Notes: generated by a model from the sequence alone, not told the origin. DNA of 64,000 nucleotides from Pseudoalteromonas ruthenica (GCF_008808095.1 NZ_CP023397.1:124001-188000); one strand, 5' to 3'. Positions 35,040 to 44,761 are shown, numbered from the stretch's first letter. A program made the numbers and translations.

Positions 35040-35058
35040 GCAGGGCGCATGCCCTGCC
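35039..35058. terminator. Hairpin between convergent TPMT and sulfatase genes
   Basis: GGCAGGGC (35039-35046), loop GCAT, GCCCTGCC (35051-35058). A perfect 8-bp GC-rich stem starting at the TPMT stop codon, eight bases before the end of the sulfatase gene. Confidence 0.65.
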
Positions 35059-35066
35059 ATCTGTGA

Positions 35067-36587
35067 TTAGCGCCCCATTGATTGATTACTGATCTGCTCA
35101 CTAATATCAGTAACTTGTACCGACATACTCTTCTGCGAAGGCGGAAACTTTTTAAAAGTAGCAACAAATTCAGCTATTTGCTTCGCTGCTGGGCCAAGGA
35201 TCCAGCTGCGGTTTTCGGCCCATTCGTCATAGCCCCGTGCTTCGTGGAAACGCTCAAAAGGGTCTTGCTTCAAATTAGTAATATAGGGGGTGGTGAGCGC
35301 CTGTTGTGGTGAGCGGAACCAATGCTCTTGCTCTGTGAATAGTAGCTTCCAGTCGCCATGGCGAAGGCCATGAAAAGTGGTCTCGGTGAAATAGTAAAAG
35401 TCTTTTCGTTTGGTTTTCCCGTTGTTGAGCAACAAATCGCTTTGGTCATAACCGTCTAAGTGTACTTTATATGAGCGCCCGGCGACTTCTTTGCCCTGCA
35501 GTAACTGCTGTTTAATATTGCTATTGCCAGTCCATGCCATAAGGGTGGGCAGCCAGTCTTCCATGGTCATGAATTCGCCAGTGCTCACGCCTGCGGGAAT
35601 TTTGCCCGGCCATTTTACGACCAATGGCACGCGAAAGCCGCCTTCCCAACCACCAACGCCCTTCTCGCCATGAAAGGGCTGATTACCGCCATCTGGCCAC
35701 GAATTAGATGCAGCACCATTATCGGTCGAAAACATAACTATGGTGTTATCGGCGACCTTAAGTTCATCAAGTAAGTTTAAAAGCTCACCAACATCGTCGT
35801 CCATTTCCATCATGCCATCGGCATATAATCCATAGCCACTGCGACCTTGGTATTGGTCGTTAAGGTTAGTGCGATAGTGCATGCGGGTAGTGTTATGCCA
35901 AACGAAAAATGGCTTATCTTGTTTAACTGCTTCACGAATAAAGCGTTTTGACTCAACCAATACTTCTTGATCTAGGTTACGCTGTCGCTCTTGTCCAAAC
36001 GGACCTAAGTCTTGGATGCGTTGACCGCCGTTTTCCAGCGCTTTGGAGTGAATTACGCCACGCATTTTTAAGCCTAGGCGTTCTTGAACTTGAGGGTCTT
36101 GAGGGTAATCTTGCTGTTCCGGGTACTCACCGGCATTAAGGTGGTAAAGGATGCCAAAGAACTCGTCAAACCCGTGATTGGTGGGCAGATGCTCATCGCG
36201 ATCACCTAAATGGTTTTTGCCAAATTGACCGGTGGTATAACCTTGAGCTTTGAGTAAGGTTGCCAGTGTTGGATCACTTTCTTGGATCCCTTCTTTCGCC
36301 CCAGGCAAGCCAACGGTACTTAGCCCCGTGCGCATTGGGTATTGGCCTGTGATAAAGGCTGCGCGTCCGGCAGTGCATGACGCTTGGGCGTAGTGGTCCA
36401 TAAACATCATGCCGTCATTGGCAATGCTGTCAATGTTAGGCGTACTGCCTCCCATCATACCGCGATGGTAAGCGCTAATATTCCACATACCCACGTCGTC
36501 ACCCCAAATCACTAGAATGTTGGGTTTGTCAGCGCAAAAGGCAGAGAAGCAGGGCAAAAGTAATATAAAAACAGCGAGGCGAAGCAT
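35067..36587 (-). CDS. Secreted arylsulfatase (formylglycine type, CTAGR)
   Basis: The 506-residue protein has a signal peptide (1-18, ending SAFC/A). Motifs are NILVIWGDDVG (calcium-site aspartates), C71 in ASCTAGRAAF, GKNHLGD, and FSTDNGAASNSWPDGG. The C-T-A-G-R form is the CxAxR variant of the sulfatase signature, whose cysteine is oxidised to formylglycine by FGE or anSME. Neither enzyme is visible in this window. The protein is a clear paralogue of the one at 40086-41582: the cysteine has the same position and the same EGI/LGIKE-SDPTLA and HLPTNHGFDEF features recur. Sulfate esters of marine polysaccharides or small aryl compounds are possible substrates. Confidence 0.9.
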   Translation of the reverse strand: MLRLAVFILLLPCFSAFCADKPNILVIWGDDVGMWNISAYHRGMMGGSTPNIDSIANDGMMFMDHYAQASCTAGRAAFITGQYPMRTGLSTVGLPGAKEGIQESDPTLATLLKAQGYTTGQFGKNHLGDRDEHLPTNHGFDEFFGILYHLNAGEYPEQQDYPQDPQVQERLGLKMRGVIHSKALENGGQRIQDLGPFGQERQRNLDQEVLVESKRFIREAVKQDKPFFVWHNTTRMHYRTNLNDQYQGRSGYGLYADGMMEMDDDVGELLNLLDELKVADNTIVMFSTDNGAASNSWPDGGNQPFHGEKGVGGWEGGFRVPLVVKWPGKIPAGVSTGEFMTMEDWLPTLMAWTGNSNIKQQLLQGKEVAGRSYKVHLDGYDQSDLLLNNGKTKRKDFYYFTETTFHGLRHGDWKLLFTEQEHWFRSPQQALTTPYITNLKQDPFERFHEARGYDEWAENRSWILGPAAKQIAEFVATFKKFPPSQKSMSVQVTDISEQISNQSMGR

Positions 36588-36720
36588 CTTGGTTCCTTGT
36601 TCGTGATTAAACTCAACTAGGTATAGTTAGTACCTAAAAATTAATCAAGCAGGCCACCGAGAATTTATAGTATAAATGGTAAGTAAGATGATTGAGGTCA
36701 AATTATGTGAAATAACAGAG

Positions 36721-36744
36721 GTGCGGCGCTTAGGTGCACCGCAC
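36721..36744 (-). terminator. Weak hairpin after the 55-residue gene
   Basis: GTGCGG (36721-36726) pairs with CCGCAC (36739-36744), just after the stop of the small gene on the minus strand. There is no T run. Confidence 0.3.
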
Positions 36745-36750
36745 ACTTGA

Positions 36751-36918
36751 TTACTGGCCTGAGAGCCAATGCATAAAACCTTGCATATCGGCTTTGTTGG
36801 CAAACTCAATGTAGCTTTTTCCTTGATGGTGGCGAATCGCCATCGCATGTTTGTTCACGGAAATAGCATGGATAGGTAGCGCAATATCAATACGCTGATT
36901 TTGATATAAATAGGACAT
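36751..36918 (-). CDS. Small hypothetical protein (55 residues)
   Basis: An ATG at 36918 opens a 55-codon frame: MSYLYQNQRIDIALPIHAIS, then VNKHAMAIRHHQGKSYIEF, ending GFMHWLSGQ and TAA. The composition is ordinary for a soluble protein, with alternating polar and hydrophobic residues suggesting a small beta-rich domain. AAGAG lies a few bases upstream and a weak hairpin follows the stop. No family was recognised. The competing frame on the same strand (36645-36848) has an unlikely composition. The following stretch to the Usp terminator (36919-37233) shows no further gene. Confidence 0.55.
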   Translation of the reverse strand: MSYLYQNQRIDIALPIHAISVNKHAMAIRHHQGKSYIEFANKADMQGFMHWLSGQ

Positions 36919-37233
36919 AATAAAACTCTTTTATTTGGGCGCCTCGGGCGCAAAAAATAAGCCTTATTATCGTCTGGAAATGGCCGCGTTATTCACACGG
37001 AGCAGGCTCTGGCTTTTACTTGCAACAGATAAAGGCATTGAGCTTATAAATCTCTGGTCAGACTTTTAAGGCTTGTATTGTGGCGATGGAACTGACTGGA
37101 TCAAGGAAAGGCATCACGATGACACTGTGGTGTCGGGTTTGCTTGGTGAGATAATGCAAACAAGCGGCCACTATAAGGCAGTTGATTGTGAAAAGCAAGT
37201 AAATAATCACTTACTTTGCAAATATTGAAGGCA

Positions 37234-37264
37234 AAGCCCGCGCCGCAAAGCGCCTAGCGGGCTT
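37234..37264 (-). terminator. Terminator hairpin after the SulP-Usp operon
   Basis: AAGCCCGC (37234-37241) pairs with GCGGGCTT (37257-37264), ten bases after the Usp stop on the minus strand, followed by a short T-rich stretch. Confidence 0.7.
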
Positions 37265-37273
37265 GAAGTGTGT

Positions 37274-38125
37274 TTAACGTAACACCACCAGCGGGATATC
37301 CAAAGTTTCCAGCATCCGTAGGGTATTACTACCAACAAAAAGTTGCCGCAGTTTCGAGTGCGCGAAAGCGCCCATAACCATCAACTCGATATCATTGGCT
37401 TGTTTATAGGCCATCAGCGAGTCGTAAATAGGGCCTTCAAGCAGCTCGGCTTTGACATCAAACCCTTGCTCTTGCAAACGTTGCGTGGCTAGCTTTAGCT
37501 TTGGTGCTAAGTCACGTTCTTTATTTTTTACCGCCACCAAGTGGCAGGGGATGCCATGTAAAAGGCCCCCGTCGATAACCTTTTGCAGTGCCTTGTCGGC
37601 GGTGGCGCGGCCATCATAGGCAATCATAAATGACTTCGGTGCTGAGAACTGCTTTGGCACCAATAGCACTGGCGCGCTGGCCTGGCGTAGTAAAGTCTCG
37701 ATGTGTGAGCCCAATGCTTTGAAGTTATTTTCATGGTTTTCACCACAGCGGCCAATAACGATTAACCGTGACATGTCACTGAGGTCAATAATGGCCTCGA
37801 CCACATCGCCATGGCGTTGGCGCGTTTCTACTTGCTCAACGTTAGCCTGTTTGGCTTGTGTGGCCAAATCTTCGAGTAGCTGCTGCCCCAACTCCAACGC
37901 CATTTTGCCGCGCTTTTCATCGAGCTCTGTCATCTCATTGAGTAACGATGAGCGGGCTCCGAGACCAATAGCACCGCTAAGGTCGTCCGCGCCGTGTTGC
38001 TGTTGGCGCTCAATGGTGTGTAAAAAACACAGCGGGTGTTGCAGTTTATTTGCTGACCATATAGCGGCGTCAGTGACCGCTTGGGTGATTGCTGAGCCAT
38101 CCACGCAGGTAATTATTTTCTTCAT
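37274..38125 (-). CDS. Tandem universal stress protein (two UspA domains)
   Basis: The 283-residue protein has two Usp domains, about 1-140 (KKIITCVDGSAITQAVTDAA, RLIVIGRCG, LLRQASAPVLLVP) and 150-283 (KSFMIAYDGRATADKALQ, ELMVMGAFAHSKLRQLFVGS and ending IPLVVLR). The second carries the G-x2-G-x9-G(S/T) nucleotide-binding pattern most clearly. It lies 9 bp after the SulP gene, with GGAGCATACT before its ATG. SulP-Usp pairs are common in marine gammaproteobacteria, where Usp may modulate the transporter (inference). Confidence 0.9.
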   Translation of the reverse strand: MKKIITCVDGSAITQAVTDAAIWSANKLQHPLCFLHTIERQQQHGADDLSGAIGLGARSSLLNEMTELDEKRGKMALELGQQLLEDLATQAKQANVEQVETRQRHGDVVEAIIDLSDMSRLIVIGRCGENHENNFKALGSHIETLLRQASAPVLLVPKQFSAPKSFMIAYDGRATADKALQKVIDGGLLHGIPCHLVAVKNKERDLAPKLKLATQRLQEQGFDVKAELLEGPIYDSLMAYKQANDIELMVMGAFAHSKLRQLFVGSNTLRMLETLDIPLVVLR

Positions 38126-38134
38126 AGTATGCTC

Positions 38135-39625
38135 CTAATGTCCGCCCATGAGCTTATCCACTTCTTTGGGATCGTTGTGAACGCCAAATTTGTCTACTAC
38201 GGTTTCGGTGGCTTCGTTCATTCCGATAACACTGACCTCTGCGCCTTCACGGCGATATTTTATGACTACCTTATCTAACGCAGCCACGGCTGTCACATCC
38301 CAAAAGTGAGCATGAGTTAAATCAATAATCACTTTGGGGGCCGCTTCTTTAAAGTCAAAAGCAGCAATAAATTGCTCTGCCGAGGCAAAAAAGACTTGCC
38401 CTTTGACGGTGTAGGTAACGCTGTGCTGCTGTTCATTATGACTGGTTGTAACCGCCATAAAACGACCAATGCGATTGGCGAAAAATAGCGTGGCGAGTAA
38501 CACCCCAACGAGCACACCCAAGGCGAGGTTATGGGTGGCAACGACCACGATAACGGTGCTGATCATCACCACATTAGTCGATAATGGGTGGGTGCGTAAG
38601 TCGCGAATAGACGACCACGAGAAAGTACCAATCGACACCATTATCATCACTGCCACCAACGCCGCCATGGGGATTTGTTTTAGCCATTGATCGAGAAACA
38701 CCACCATGATCAATAAAAAGCTGCCAGCAACAAAAGTAGAAAGCCGACCACGACCGCCGGATTTAACATTGATAATAGATTGCCCAATCATGGCACACCC
38801 GGCCATACCGCCGAACAAGCCAGCACCAATATTGGCGATACCTTGGCCTTTACATTCGCGGTTACGATCGCTTGGGGTATCGGTCAAATCGTCGACGATA
38901 GTGGCGGTCATCATCGATTCCAGTAAGCCCACCACGGCAAGACCGACAGAGTAGGGGAAGATAATGCTAAGGGTTTCAAGGTTCAAAGGCACATCCGGCC
39001 ACAAAAATACCGGGAGGGTGTCTGGCAGCTCACCCATATCGCCGACAGTGCGAATATCTAAGCCCATGACCATGGCAACAATGGTCATCGATACGATGCA
39101 TACCAGTGGCGAGGGGATCACTTTGCCGACCACGGGAACATAAGGGAATAAATAGATAATAGCCAAGCCGGCAGCGGTCATGGCATACACATGCCAGGTG
39201 ACATTAGTGAGCTCCGGCAGTTGTGCCATAAATATCAATATTGCCAAGGCGTTGACGAAGCCGGTGACCACCGAACGAGAAACGAACCGCATTAGCTCAC
39301 CGAGGCGCAGTGCGCCAGCAATGATTTGCAGCACCCCAGTGAGTAGGGTCGCGGCCAGTAAATACTCTAAGCCGTGCTCTTTAACGAGTGTGACCATCAG
39401 CAGCGCCATGGCACCGGTGGCCGCCGAAATCATCCCCGGACGACCACCAACAAAGGCGATTACCACGGCGATACAGAAAGAGGCGTATAACCCCACCTTA
39501 GGGTCGACCCCGGCGATAATGGAAAAAGCAATGGCTTCGGGCACCAGTGCAAGCGCCACTACGATTCCAGCAAGCACATCGCCGCGAATATTAGAAAACC
39601 AGTCTTGTCTTACGTGTTCAAACAT
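38135..39625 (-). CDS. SulP-family anion transporter with STAS domain
   Basis: The 496-residue protein has 10 or more transmembrane helices. SulP motifs are present: [50 protein letters not shown] and [21 protein letters not shown] cytoplasmic STAS domain follows (about 390-490, [32 protein letters not shown]). The family moves sulfate, bicarbonate or other anions, usually with sodium or protons. Specificity is not determinable here. Sulfate handling after sulfatase action is tempting because sulfatase genes flank it, but bicarbonate uptake is equally possible. It is the first gene of an operon with the Usp. Confidence 0.9.
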   Translation of the reverse strand: MFEHVRQDWFSNIRGDVLAGIVVALALVPEAIAFSIIAGVDPKVGLYASFCIAVVIAFVGGRPGMISAATGAMALLMVTLVKEHGLEYLLAATLLTGVLQIIAGALRLGELMRFVSRSVVTGFVNALAILIFMAQLPELTNVTWHVYAMTAAGLAIIYLFPYVPVVGKVIPSPLVCIVSMTIVAMVMGLDIRTVGDMGELPDTLPVFLWPDVPLNLETLSIIFPYSVGLAVVGLLESMMTATIVDDLTDTPSDRNRECKGQGIANIGAGLFGGMAGCAMIGQSIINVKSGGRGRLSTFVAGSFLLIMVVFLDQWLKQIPMAALVAVMIMVSIGTFSWSSIRDLRTHPLSTNVVMISTVIVVVATHNLALGVLVGVLLATLFFANRIGRFMAVTTSHNEQQHSVTYTVKGQVFFASAEQFIAAFDFKEAAPKVIIDLTHAHFWDVTAVAALDKVVIKYRREGAEVSVIGMNEATETVVDKFGVHNDPKEVDKLMGGH

Positions 39626-40085
39626 AGAGATAACCTAACGCGTTACTAGTTGGCGCCCTTGGGTAAGCTACAAACGCTGAAAAGCTACGCGTCACAGCCT
39701 CGATAACATGGCACGAACTATTCGTTGCCTCAATGGACAATGATTGTGTTATTGAGTGTGTTCGCATACTGCGCACACAATAAAGGTTGCGGCACTAAGT
39801 GTAGTGCACAAAAGGAAGGAAAAAGCCTAGGGCGGCGTAAATGTCACAATGACGCTCCAAATACTTAATTATTTTTTTAGGCTACACGGTTAGCGTATGA
39901 AAAACAATCGCCTAGCGATGATGTGCGCACTTAATAACAGCAGCTTTGCTCGGTCTATATGGGCTCAGATCAACTTATTGTTGGAAACTTTACTCAATTA
40001 CGGTGCTCACCCAGCAGCTTGTCCCTGTTCTGCTATATTTTATTTGCAATTAAATAAATCGTACAAATGTTAGTAAGGAAACATC
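39626..40085. other. 460-bp divergent intergenic region between SulP and sulfatase genes
   Basis: It must hold the promoters of both flanking genes. A 57-codon frame at 39897-40070 has no Shine-Dalgarno and an implausible composition. An AT-rich stretch (TACTTAATTATTTTTTTAG near 39875) and the TATATTTTATTTGCAATTAA region near 40033 are the most promoter-like parts. No clear operator or RNA structure was recognised. Confidence 0.4.
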
Positions 40086-41582
40086 ATGAAAAAATACCTA
40101 GGGGCGGCTGTGTTAGCGCTAAGTACTTTCACCTTAAGTGCACAGGATGATCCCAATGTGCTTGCCATTATGGTGGATGATGTGGCGCAAGTTTCATTAA
40201 GTGCGTATTCCCATGGAATGACCTATAACACCCCAAATATTGACCGTATTGCCAACGAAGGGGCGCTATTTACCGACCATTATGCCCAGCCCAGTTGTAC
40301 CGCTGGACGAGCTGCCTTTTTAATGGGGCAACTGCCAGTACGCACAGGCTTAACAACAGTTGGTCAGCCAGGAAATCCATTAGGGATCAAAGAGGCCGAC
40401 CCAACTTTGGCAGAGTTTCTAAAACAGCGCGGCTATATGACCGCGCAGTATGGTAAGAATCACTTAGGTGATTTGGACGAGCACTTACCCACTCGTCATG
40501 GCTTTGATGAGTTTTACGGCAACCTCTATCACCTCAATGTGTCGGAAGAGCCTGAACAAGAGGATTACCCAAAAAGCAAAGAGTTTAAGAACAAGTTTGG
40601 ACCGCGCGGGGTGATTGAGGCGTTTGCCGATGGTCGTATTGTCGATACCGGCCCGTTGACGCGTAAGCGTATGGAAACCTTTGATGAGGAAGTGTTAGCC
40701 AAATCATTGGATTTTATGGAGCGAGCGGTGGCCGCCGATAAACCGTTTTTTATTTGGCATGCCCCTAGTCGTATGCATGTCTACACTCACCTCAAACCTG
40801 AAAGCCGCCATTTAGCAACTCATATTAGCTCCGAAGAAGACGTATTTGGCAGTGGCTTATTGGAGCATGATGGCCATGTTGGTCAGTTATTGGATAAGCT
40901 GGATGAGTTGAAAGTCGCTGATAATACGATTGTTATTTATACCACCGACAATGGCCCTGAACAGAGTTCTTGGCCGGATGCTGGCACCACCAAGTTCAGG
41001 GGTGAAAAAATGACAACCTGGGAGGGGGGAGTGCGCGTGACATTTTTAGTGCGATGGCCCAAGGAAATTCCCGCTGGTTTAAAACTCAATGGTATTTCTT
41101 CGCATGAGGACGTGTTCCCGACCTTAGCCGCAGCCGTCGGTGAGGATGATTTACGTACCGAGATGGAAAAAGAGTTCGATGTTTATATCGACGGTGAGAA
41201 CAATCTGGATTATTGGCGTGGTAAGGCTAATGAGTCTGCGCGCAATCATTTCTTTTATTACTATGAATCACAACTAACAGCTATTCGCGTTGGCCCATGG
41301 AAAATGCACTTTGCTTCAAAACCCGGTGGCCGCTACTACGAAGATTTAGTAACTCATACCATGCCGAAGTTGTTTAATCTGCGCAAAGACCCAATGGAGC
41401 ATTATGATGGCGTGACAGGCTTTCACCAAATCATGAAAAAAAGCTGGGTATTCCAACCAGCCATTGCCCTGTTGACCAAACACATTAAGAGCTTTGAAAA
41501 ATTCCCGCCGCGCCAAGAAGCAGCTTCACTAAATATTAATGAGGCAATTAAAAAGGCGAAATCGGCATCGCATAACCGTTAA
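40086..41582 (+). CDS. Secreted arylsulfatase, paralogue of the one at 35067-36587
   Basis: The 498-residue protein has a signal peptide (1-19, ending TLSA). C71 in QPSCTAGRAAF is the formylglycine cysteine in the CxAxR form. Metal and active-site motifs are IMVDDVAQ, YGKNHLGD and YTTDNGPEQSSWPDAG. RVTFLVRWP and YYESQLTAIRVGPWKMHF further support the sulfatase fold and its C-terminal subdomain. It stands divergent from SulP and convergent with the octaheme cytochrome gene. AAGGAAACATC precedes the ATG. Confidence 0.9.
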   Translation: MKKYLGAAVLALSTFTLSAQDDPNVLAIMVDDVAQVSLSAYSHGMTYNTPNIDRIANEGALFTDHYAQPSCTAGRAAFLMGQLPVRTGLTTVGQPGNPLGIKEADPTLAEFLKQRGYMTAQYGKNHLGDLDEHLPTRHGFDEFYGNLYHLNVSEEPEQEDYPKSKEFKNKFGPRGVIEAFADGRIVDTGPLTRKRMETFDEEVLAKSLDFMERAVAADKPFFIWHAPSRMHVYTHLKPESRHLATHISSEEDVFGSGLLEHDGHVGQLLDKLDELKVADNTIVIYTTDNGPEQSSWPDAGTTKFRGEKMTTWEGGVRVTFLVRWPKEIPAGLKLNGISSHEDVFPTLAAAVGEDDLRTEMEKEFDVYIDGENNLDYWRGKANESARNHFFYYYESQLTAIRVGPWKMHFASKPGGRYYEDLVTHTMPKLFNLRKDPMEHYDGVTGFHQIMKKSWVFQPAIALLTKHIKSFEKFPPRQEAASLNINEAIKKAKSASHNR

Positions 41583-41590
41583 GCGCGTGT

Positions 41591-41618
41591 AACCAGAGTG
41601 AGGTTGCTCACTCTGGTT
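41591..41618. terminator. Bidirectional terminator hairpin
   Basis: AACCAGAGTGA (41591-41601), loop GGTTGC, TCACTCTGGTT (41608-41618). A perfect 11-bp stem between convergent sulfatase and cytochrome genes. Confidence 0.8.
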
Positions 41619-41624
41619 GCGCTG

Positions 41625-43889
41625 TTACTGGTTTTGCAATTGCTGCATCATCGCGAGCTTCTCGACCATGGCCGCTATCTGTGGGTTATCTGGCAGCAAT
41701 TGCTGTAGTTGCTGGGCATAGCGATAGGCTTGGCGATACTGCTTTTGCTGTGCATGCAATTGCATCAAGCTATAGCTGATATCAGGGTTGGCTGGTGTAA
41801 GTGCAAATGCGTTGTTTAGTTGCACAAGCGCCTCTTGGTGCTGCCCTCTATCTTGCAGAAGTAGCGCATAGGTATACACATAATCACCATTGTTACTTTG
41901 TGCTGCGCGCGCTAAATGGGAGAGTGCTTGCTGTTTTTGTCCTGAGCGCACTAAGCTCATGGCCAAAGCGTAGTGCAATGCGGGAGCATTTTTATTAACG
42001 CTTAGCCCTTGCTCAATCGTAGTACGGGCCTTTCGCTCTTGCGATAGCGCACGGTAAAGGTCGGCCAGATTGACATAAGCCGGAATAAAAATGGGTTCCA
42101 CTGCGATGGCAGCTAAGTAATGTTGCTCAGCCTGCTGATGCTCGCCTAGTGAGCGTGCCAAGTTTCCAAGATTAGTATGACTGTAGCCGCGCTCAGCTTG
42201 ATAATGCTGCATTTGACGGTAGTCCTTTAGTGCATCTTCAAGCTCAAGGCGCTGCTTATCACTTAATTGAGTCGCAAAGCGAGCTGTGAGCATTTCAGCT
42301 AAGGCTCGCCCTGCTTCCGCGCGAATGGGCAGGCGAGGATCTGTGAGCAAAGGCTGTAGCATACGATAACGCTCGGCAATGGCAAAGTTGCGCGCACCGG
42401 CTATGGCTCCTTGGCGTTTTAAAGGCTCGTCGTCCCGCACCGCGCGAACAATTGCGACCACGGCATTTCTATCTGGCTGATCTGCCATGCGAGCCAATGC
42501 TGAAGCGCGGACGATATTTGGGTAACTCTTATCCTGCGCTATTTTTGTCAGCATGGCGGATGCACTCGGCAAGTCATTGTCTGCAGCATAAAAGGCCTCG
42601 GAGAAGTGCGGCGTGCCCAAGTAATTTGAGTTCGGGTGCCAGCGCTTTATGTGCGACGTTGCCCATTGCGGCGTTTTATCTTGATGGCAACCGTTACAGG
42701 CGTTGGGAGCCTGTGTTTTCGCCGTTAAATCGGGACGTGGTACGCGAAAACTGTGATCGCGACGTGCATCCACCTGCATAAAAGTAGTTGCTGGCATGTG
42801 GCAATCGACACACTGACTGCCCTCACCGTCGTGTTTGTGGCCATGGTGTTTGGCGGTATCAAAGACTTCAGCAGTATGGCACTGGGTACAGGTTTGATTC
42901 CCTGGCAGAGTTAATTTGCCACTGTGCGGGTTATGACAGTTCGCACACGTGACACCCGCTTGGTGCATTTTACTTTGCACAAATGAGCCCCAAACATAGT
43001 TCTCATCCCATATCTGACCATCAACATGGTACAGCTCAGGTTCCAGCAGCGCTGGTTGAAAACTGTCCATAAAACTATGCGGACCTTGGCGGTCGGCTAC
43101 TTGCGAGCGTCGTGCATGGCAAGTGGCACACACTGCAACTTGAGAGCTGGGACGCAGTGGACTGGCCGCTTTCATACTGCCATCCGTCTGGCGCTCAAAC
43201 AGCGGCGTTTTTACACCGATAGTGTGTTCATAGCCTTTATCGTTAATGGTTTTGTCGCCCTTTGCCCATGCCAAGTGCGCCTGACTATCGCCATGACAGG
43301 ACGCGCAGCCGACATTAATAGCGCTGTAACGCGAGTCGAATTGTTGCTGTTTTGCTAAATAACGTTTCTCAAAATCACTGGAGTGGCAATCAGCGCACAT
43401 ATGATTCCAGTTTTGCCCTTTTTGGCTGTAATGGAATTCGTCGTGGGGCTGCTGTTCAGGGTGAAGAACAAACCAACGCTGGCCTCCTTGTGCCTTTGGG
43501 CGACTATCCCAAGCGAATGGAAAAAACTGTAGTTGGCCATTGTCTGACGCAAACATGTATTGTTGTAAAGGGAAGTGACCGAAGGTGTGAGTCACCTCAA
43601 TATCACGCGTTCGCCCTTGTAAGTCAGGCATGGAGATAATTAATTGCGCATTGCGTTGCTTAAAGGTCGCTTGTTGGTTTTGAAACGCCAATGTGCGGTT
43701 ATCGAATGCCCCTAAGGCGGTCTCTTTGCTGGCTAGCGCCATCGCGTTGGCATGATCTGATTGCTGCCAATCCATGACCTGTTGTTGATGGCAGGTGGCG
43801 CACTGCTTAGGGTCGGCAAAAGCGAGTGTAGTAAAGAGCACCAAGGCAATACCAACGATCCTCCATTTGCCTAATTTGCTCAAATCCAT
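41625..43889 (-). CDS. Octaheme c-type cytochrome fused to HEAT-like and TPR repeats
   Basis: The protein has about 754 residues and begins with a signal sequence (VGIALVLFTTLAFA). Eight CxxCH haem sites are visible: CATCHQQ, CADCHSSD, CASCHGDS, CATCHARR, CANCHNPHSG, CTQCHTAE, CVDCHMPA and CNGCHQDK, all in the first 410 residues or so. After them come a HEAT-like stretch (LTDPRLPIRAEAGRALAEM) and at least four TPR units (YSHTNLGNLARSLGEHQQA, IPAYVNLADLYRALSQ and others). Multiheme cytochrome-TPR proteins are known in marine bacteria, but their reaction is not established. A periplasmic redox enzyme or electron conduit is likely. The ATG at 43889 is preferred to a GTG at 43901. Confidence 0.87.
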   Translation of the reverse strand: MDLSKLGKWRIVGIALVLFTTLAFADPKQCATCHQQQVMDWQQSDHANAMALASKETALGAFDNRTLAFQNQQATFKQRNAQLIISMPDLQGRTRDIEVTHTFGHFPLQQYMFASDNGQLQFFPFAWDSRPKAQGGQRWFVLHPEQQPHDEFHYSQKGQNWNHMCADCHSSDFEKRYLAKQQQFDSRYSAINVGCASCHGDSQAHLAWAKGDKTINDKGYEHTIGVKTPLFERQTDGSMKAASPLRPSSQVAVCATCHARRSQVADRQGPHSFMDSFQPALLEPELYHVDGQIWDENYVWGSFVQSKMHQAGVTCANCHNPHSGKLTLPGNQTCTQCHTAEVFDTAKHHGHKHDGEGSQCVDCHMPATTFMQVDARRDHSFRVPRPDLTAKTQAPNACNGCHQDKTPQWATSHIKRWHPNSNYLGTPHFSEAFYAADNDLPSASAMLTKIAQDKSYPNIVRASALARMADQPDRNAVVAIVRAVRDDEPLKRQGAIAGARNFAIAERYRMLQPLLTDPRLPIRAEAGRALAEMLTARFATQLSDKQRLELEDALKDYRQMQHYQAERGYSHTNLGNLARSLGEHQQAEQHYLAAIAVEPIFIPAYVNLADLYRALSQERKARTTIEQGLSVNKNAPALHYALAMSLVRSGQKQQALSHLARAAQSNNGDYVYTYALLLQDRGQHQEALVQLNNAFALTPANPDISYSLMQLHAQQKQYRQAYRYAQQLQQLLPDNPQIAAMVEKLAMMQQLQNQ

Positions 43890-43981
43890 TGCTACATTCA
43901 CTGCATTGATAATTTAACTTGTTTATAACAGTTTATTTGCTGCGCAGTAAAGCACAGCATTTTTGCACTAAGTATTTGTTA

Positions 43982-44761
43982 CTAAAGCTGATAGTTAAAC
44001 TCTAAGCGATGATCGCCAGCAAAAAAGTCGGTGTTTTCATTCCAATTAGCAAAGTAGCGCAGGTTCATACGCGGGGTGAGCTGATAGCTGAGGGCGAACT
44101 CATGGGTGAGTAGGGTGCTTTCTTGGGCGCCATAGTAGTTATCTCTGTATTGACTGGAGCCGGTTAGCGTAGTTAACCAAAAAGGGTTGTAGTTTACCCA
44201 AATGTTGTCGCTGATAGCCCATTTAGAGTACATACCTAACAATCCATAACTGCCCATAAGCGCGTAGCCGTCATCAATGCCGCCATCGCTTTGCACTCGG
44301 TCTTTACCCACAGAAAGACCCACCCCGGCGAGCGGGTAGAAGCTAAGAGCTCCGTGAGCAGGCAGTGTCTGAATAAAACTGTAAGAGATATCAGCGCTTT
44401 CATCAGCAACCAAACTGCCGCGAAAGTTGTAATTAACATCGAGCTGCTTCGCTTGGCCTTTGGGGAGCGTAACATTGAAGTTGCGAAAACGAAATGAGTC
44501 GAGTGACTGTGACGTACGCATATCAGAGCGCCAACCTAGAGTGTCGCCTAACAGGCCTTTAGCCTCGATGATATTCATTGCGGCGGTTTGTTCATTACCA
44601 GTATCGTAAGACTGGCCGACTTTAAAATTGACTCCTTTGTCGGTAACGCCAACACCGGCTTGGGTATACACTGCCAAGGGATCAGACATATCTTGGACTT
44701 CATCGTCATTGGCGAGAACCAGCATGGGAGTAAGCAATAGTAAAAAAATGAGGGGTTTCAT
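43982..44761 (-). CDS. Outer-membrane beta-barrel-like protein
   Basis: The protein has about 259 residues. The ATG at 44761 has AAGGAT upstream and gives the signal peptide MKPLIFLLLLTPMLVLAND. Alternating strands follow, such as GVGVTDKGVNFKVGQSY, LDVNYNFRGSL, GLLGMYSKWAISDNIWVNY, TLLTHEFALSYQLTPRMNL and DHRLEFNYQL at the end. This is the pattern of a small outer-membrane barrel. No named family was recognised. It lies just upstream of the cytochrome gene in the same direction, 93 bp away, so co-expression is possible. Confidence 0.75.
   Translation of the reverse strand: MKPLIFLLLLTPMLVLANDDEVQDMSDPLAVYTQAGVGVTDKGVNFKVGQSYDTGNEQTAAMNIIEAKGLLGDTLGWRSDMRTSQSLDSFRFRNFNVTLPKGQAKQLDVNYNFRGSLVADESADISYSFIQTLPAHGALSFYPLAGVGLSVGKDRVQSDGGIDDGYALMGSYGLLGMYSKWAISDNIWVNYNPFWLTTLTGSSQYRDNYYGAQESTLLTHEFALSYQLTPRMNLRYFANWNENTDFFAGDHRLEFNYQL

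Noticed and set aside
36645..36848. Minus-strand frame of 67 codons
   Set aside because: Overlaps the better 55-residue frame at 36751-36918 and has an implausible composition.
39897..40070. 57-codon plus-strand frame upstream of the second sulfatase
   Set aside because: No Shine-Dalgarno, ends just before the sulfatase ribosome site, and no domain-like pattern; treated as leader or promoter DNA.
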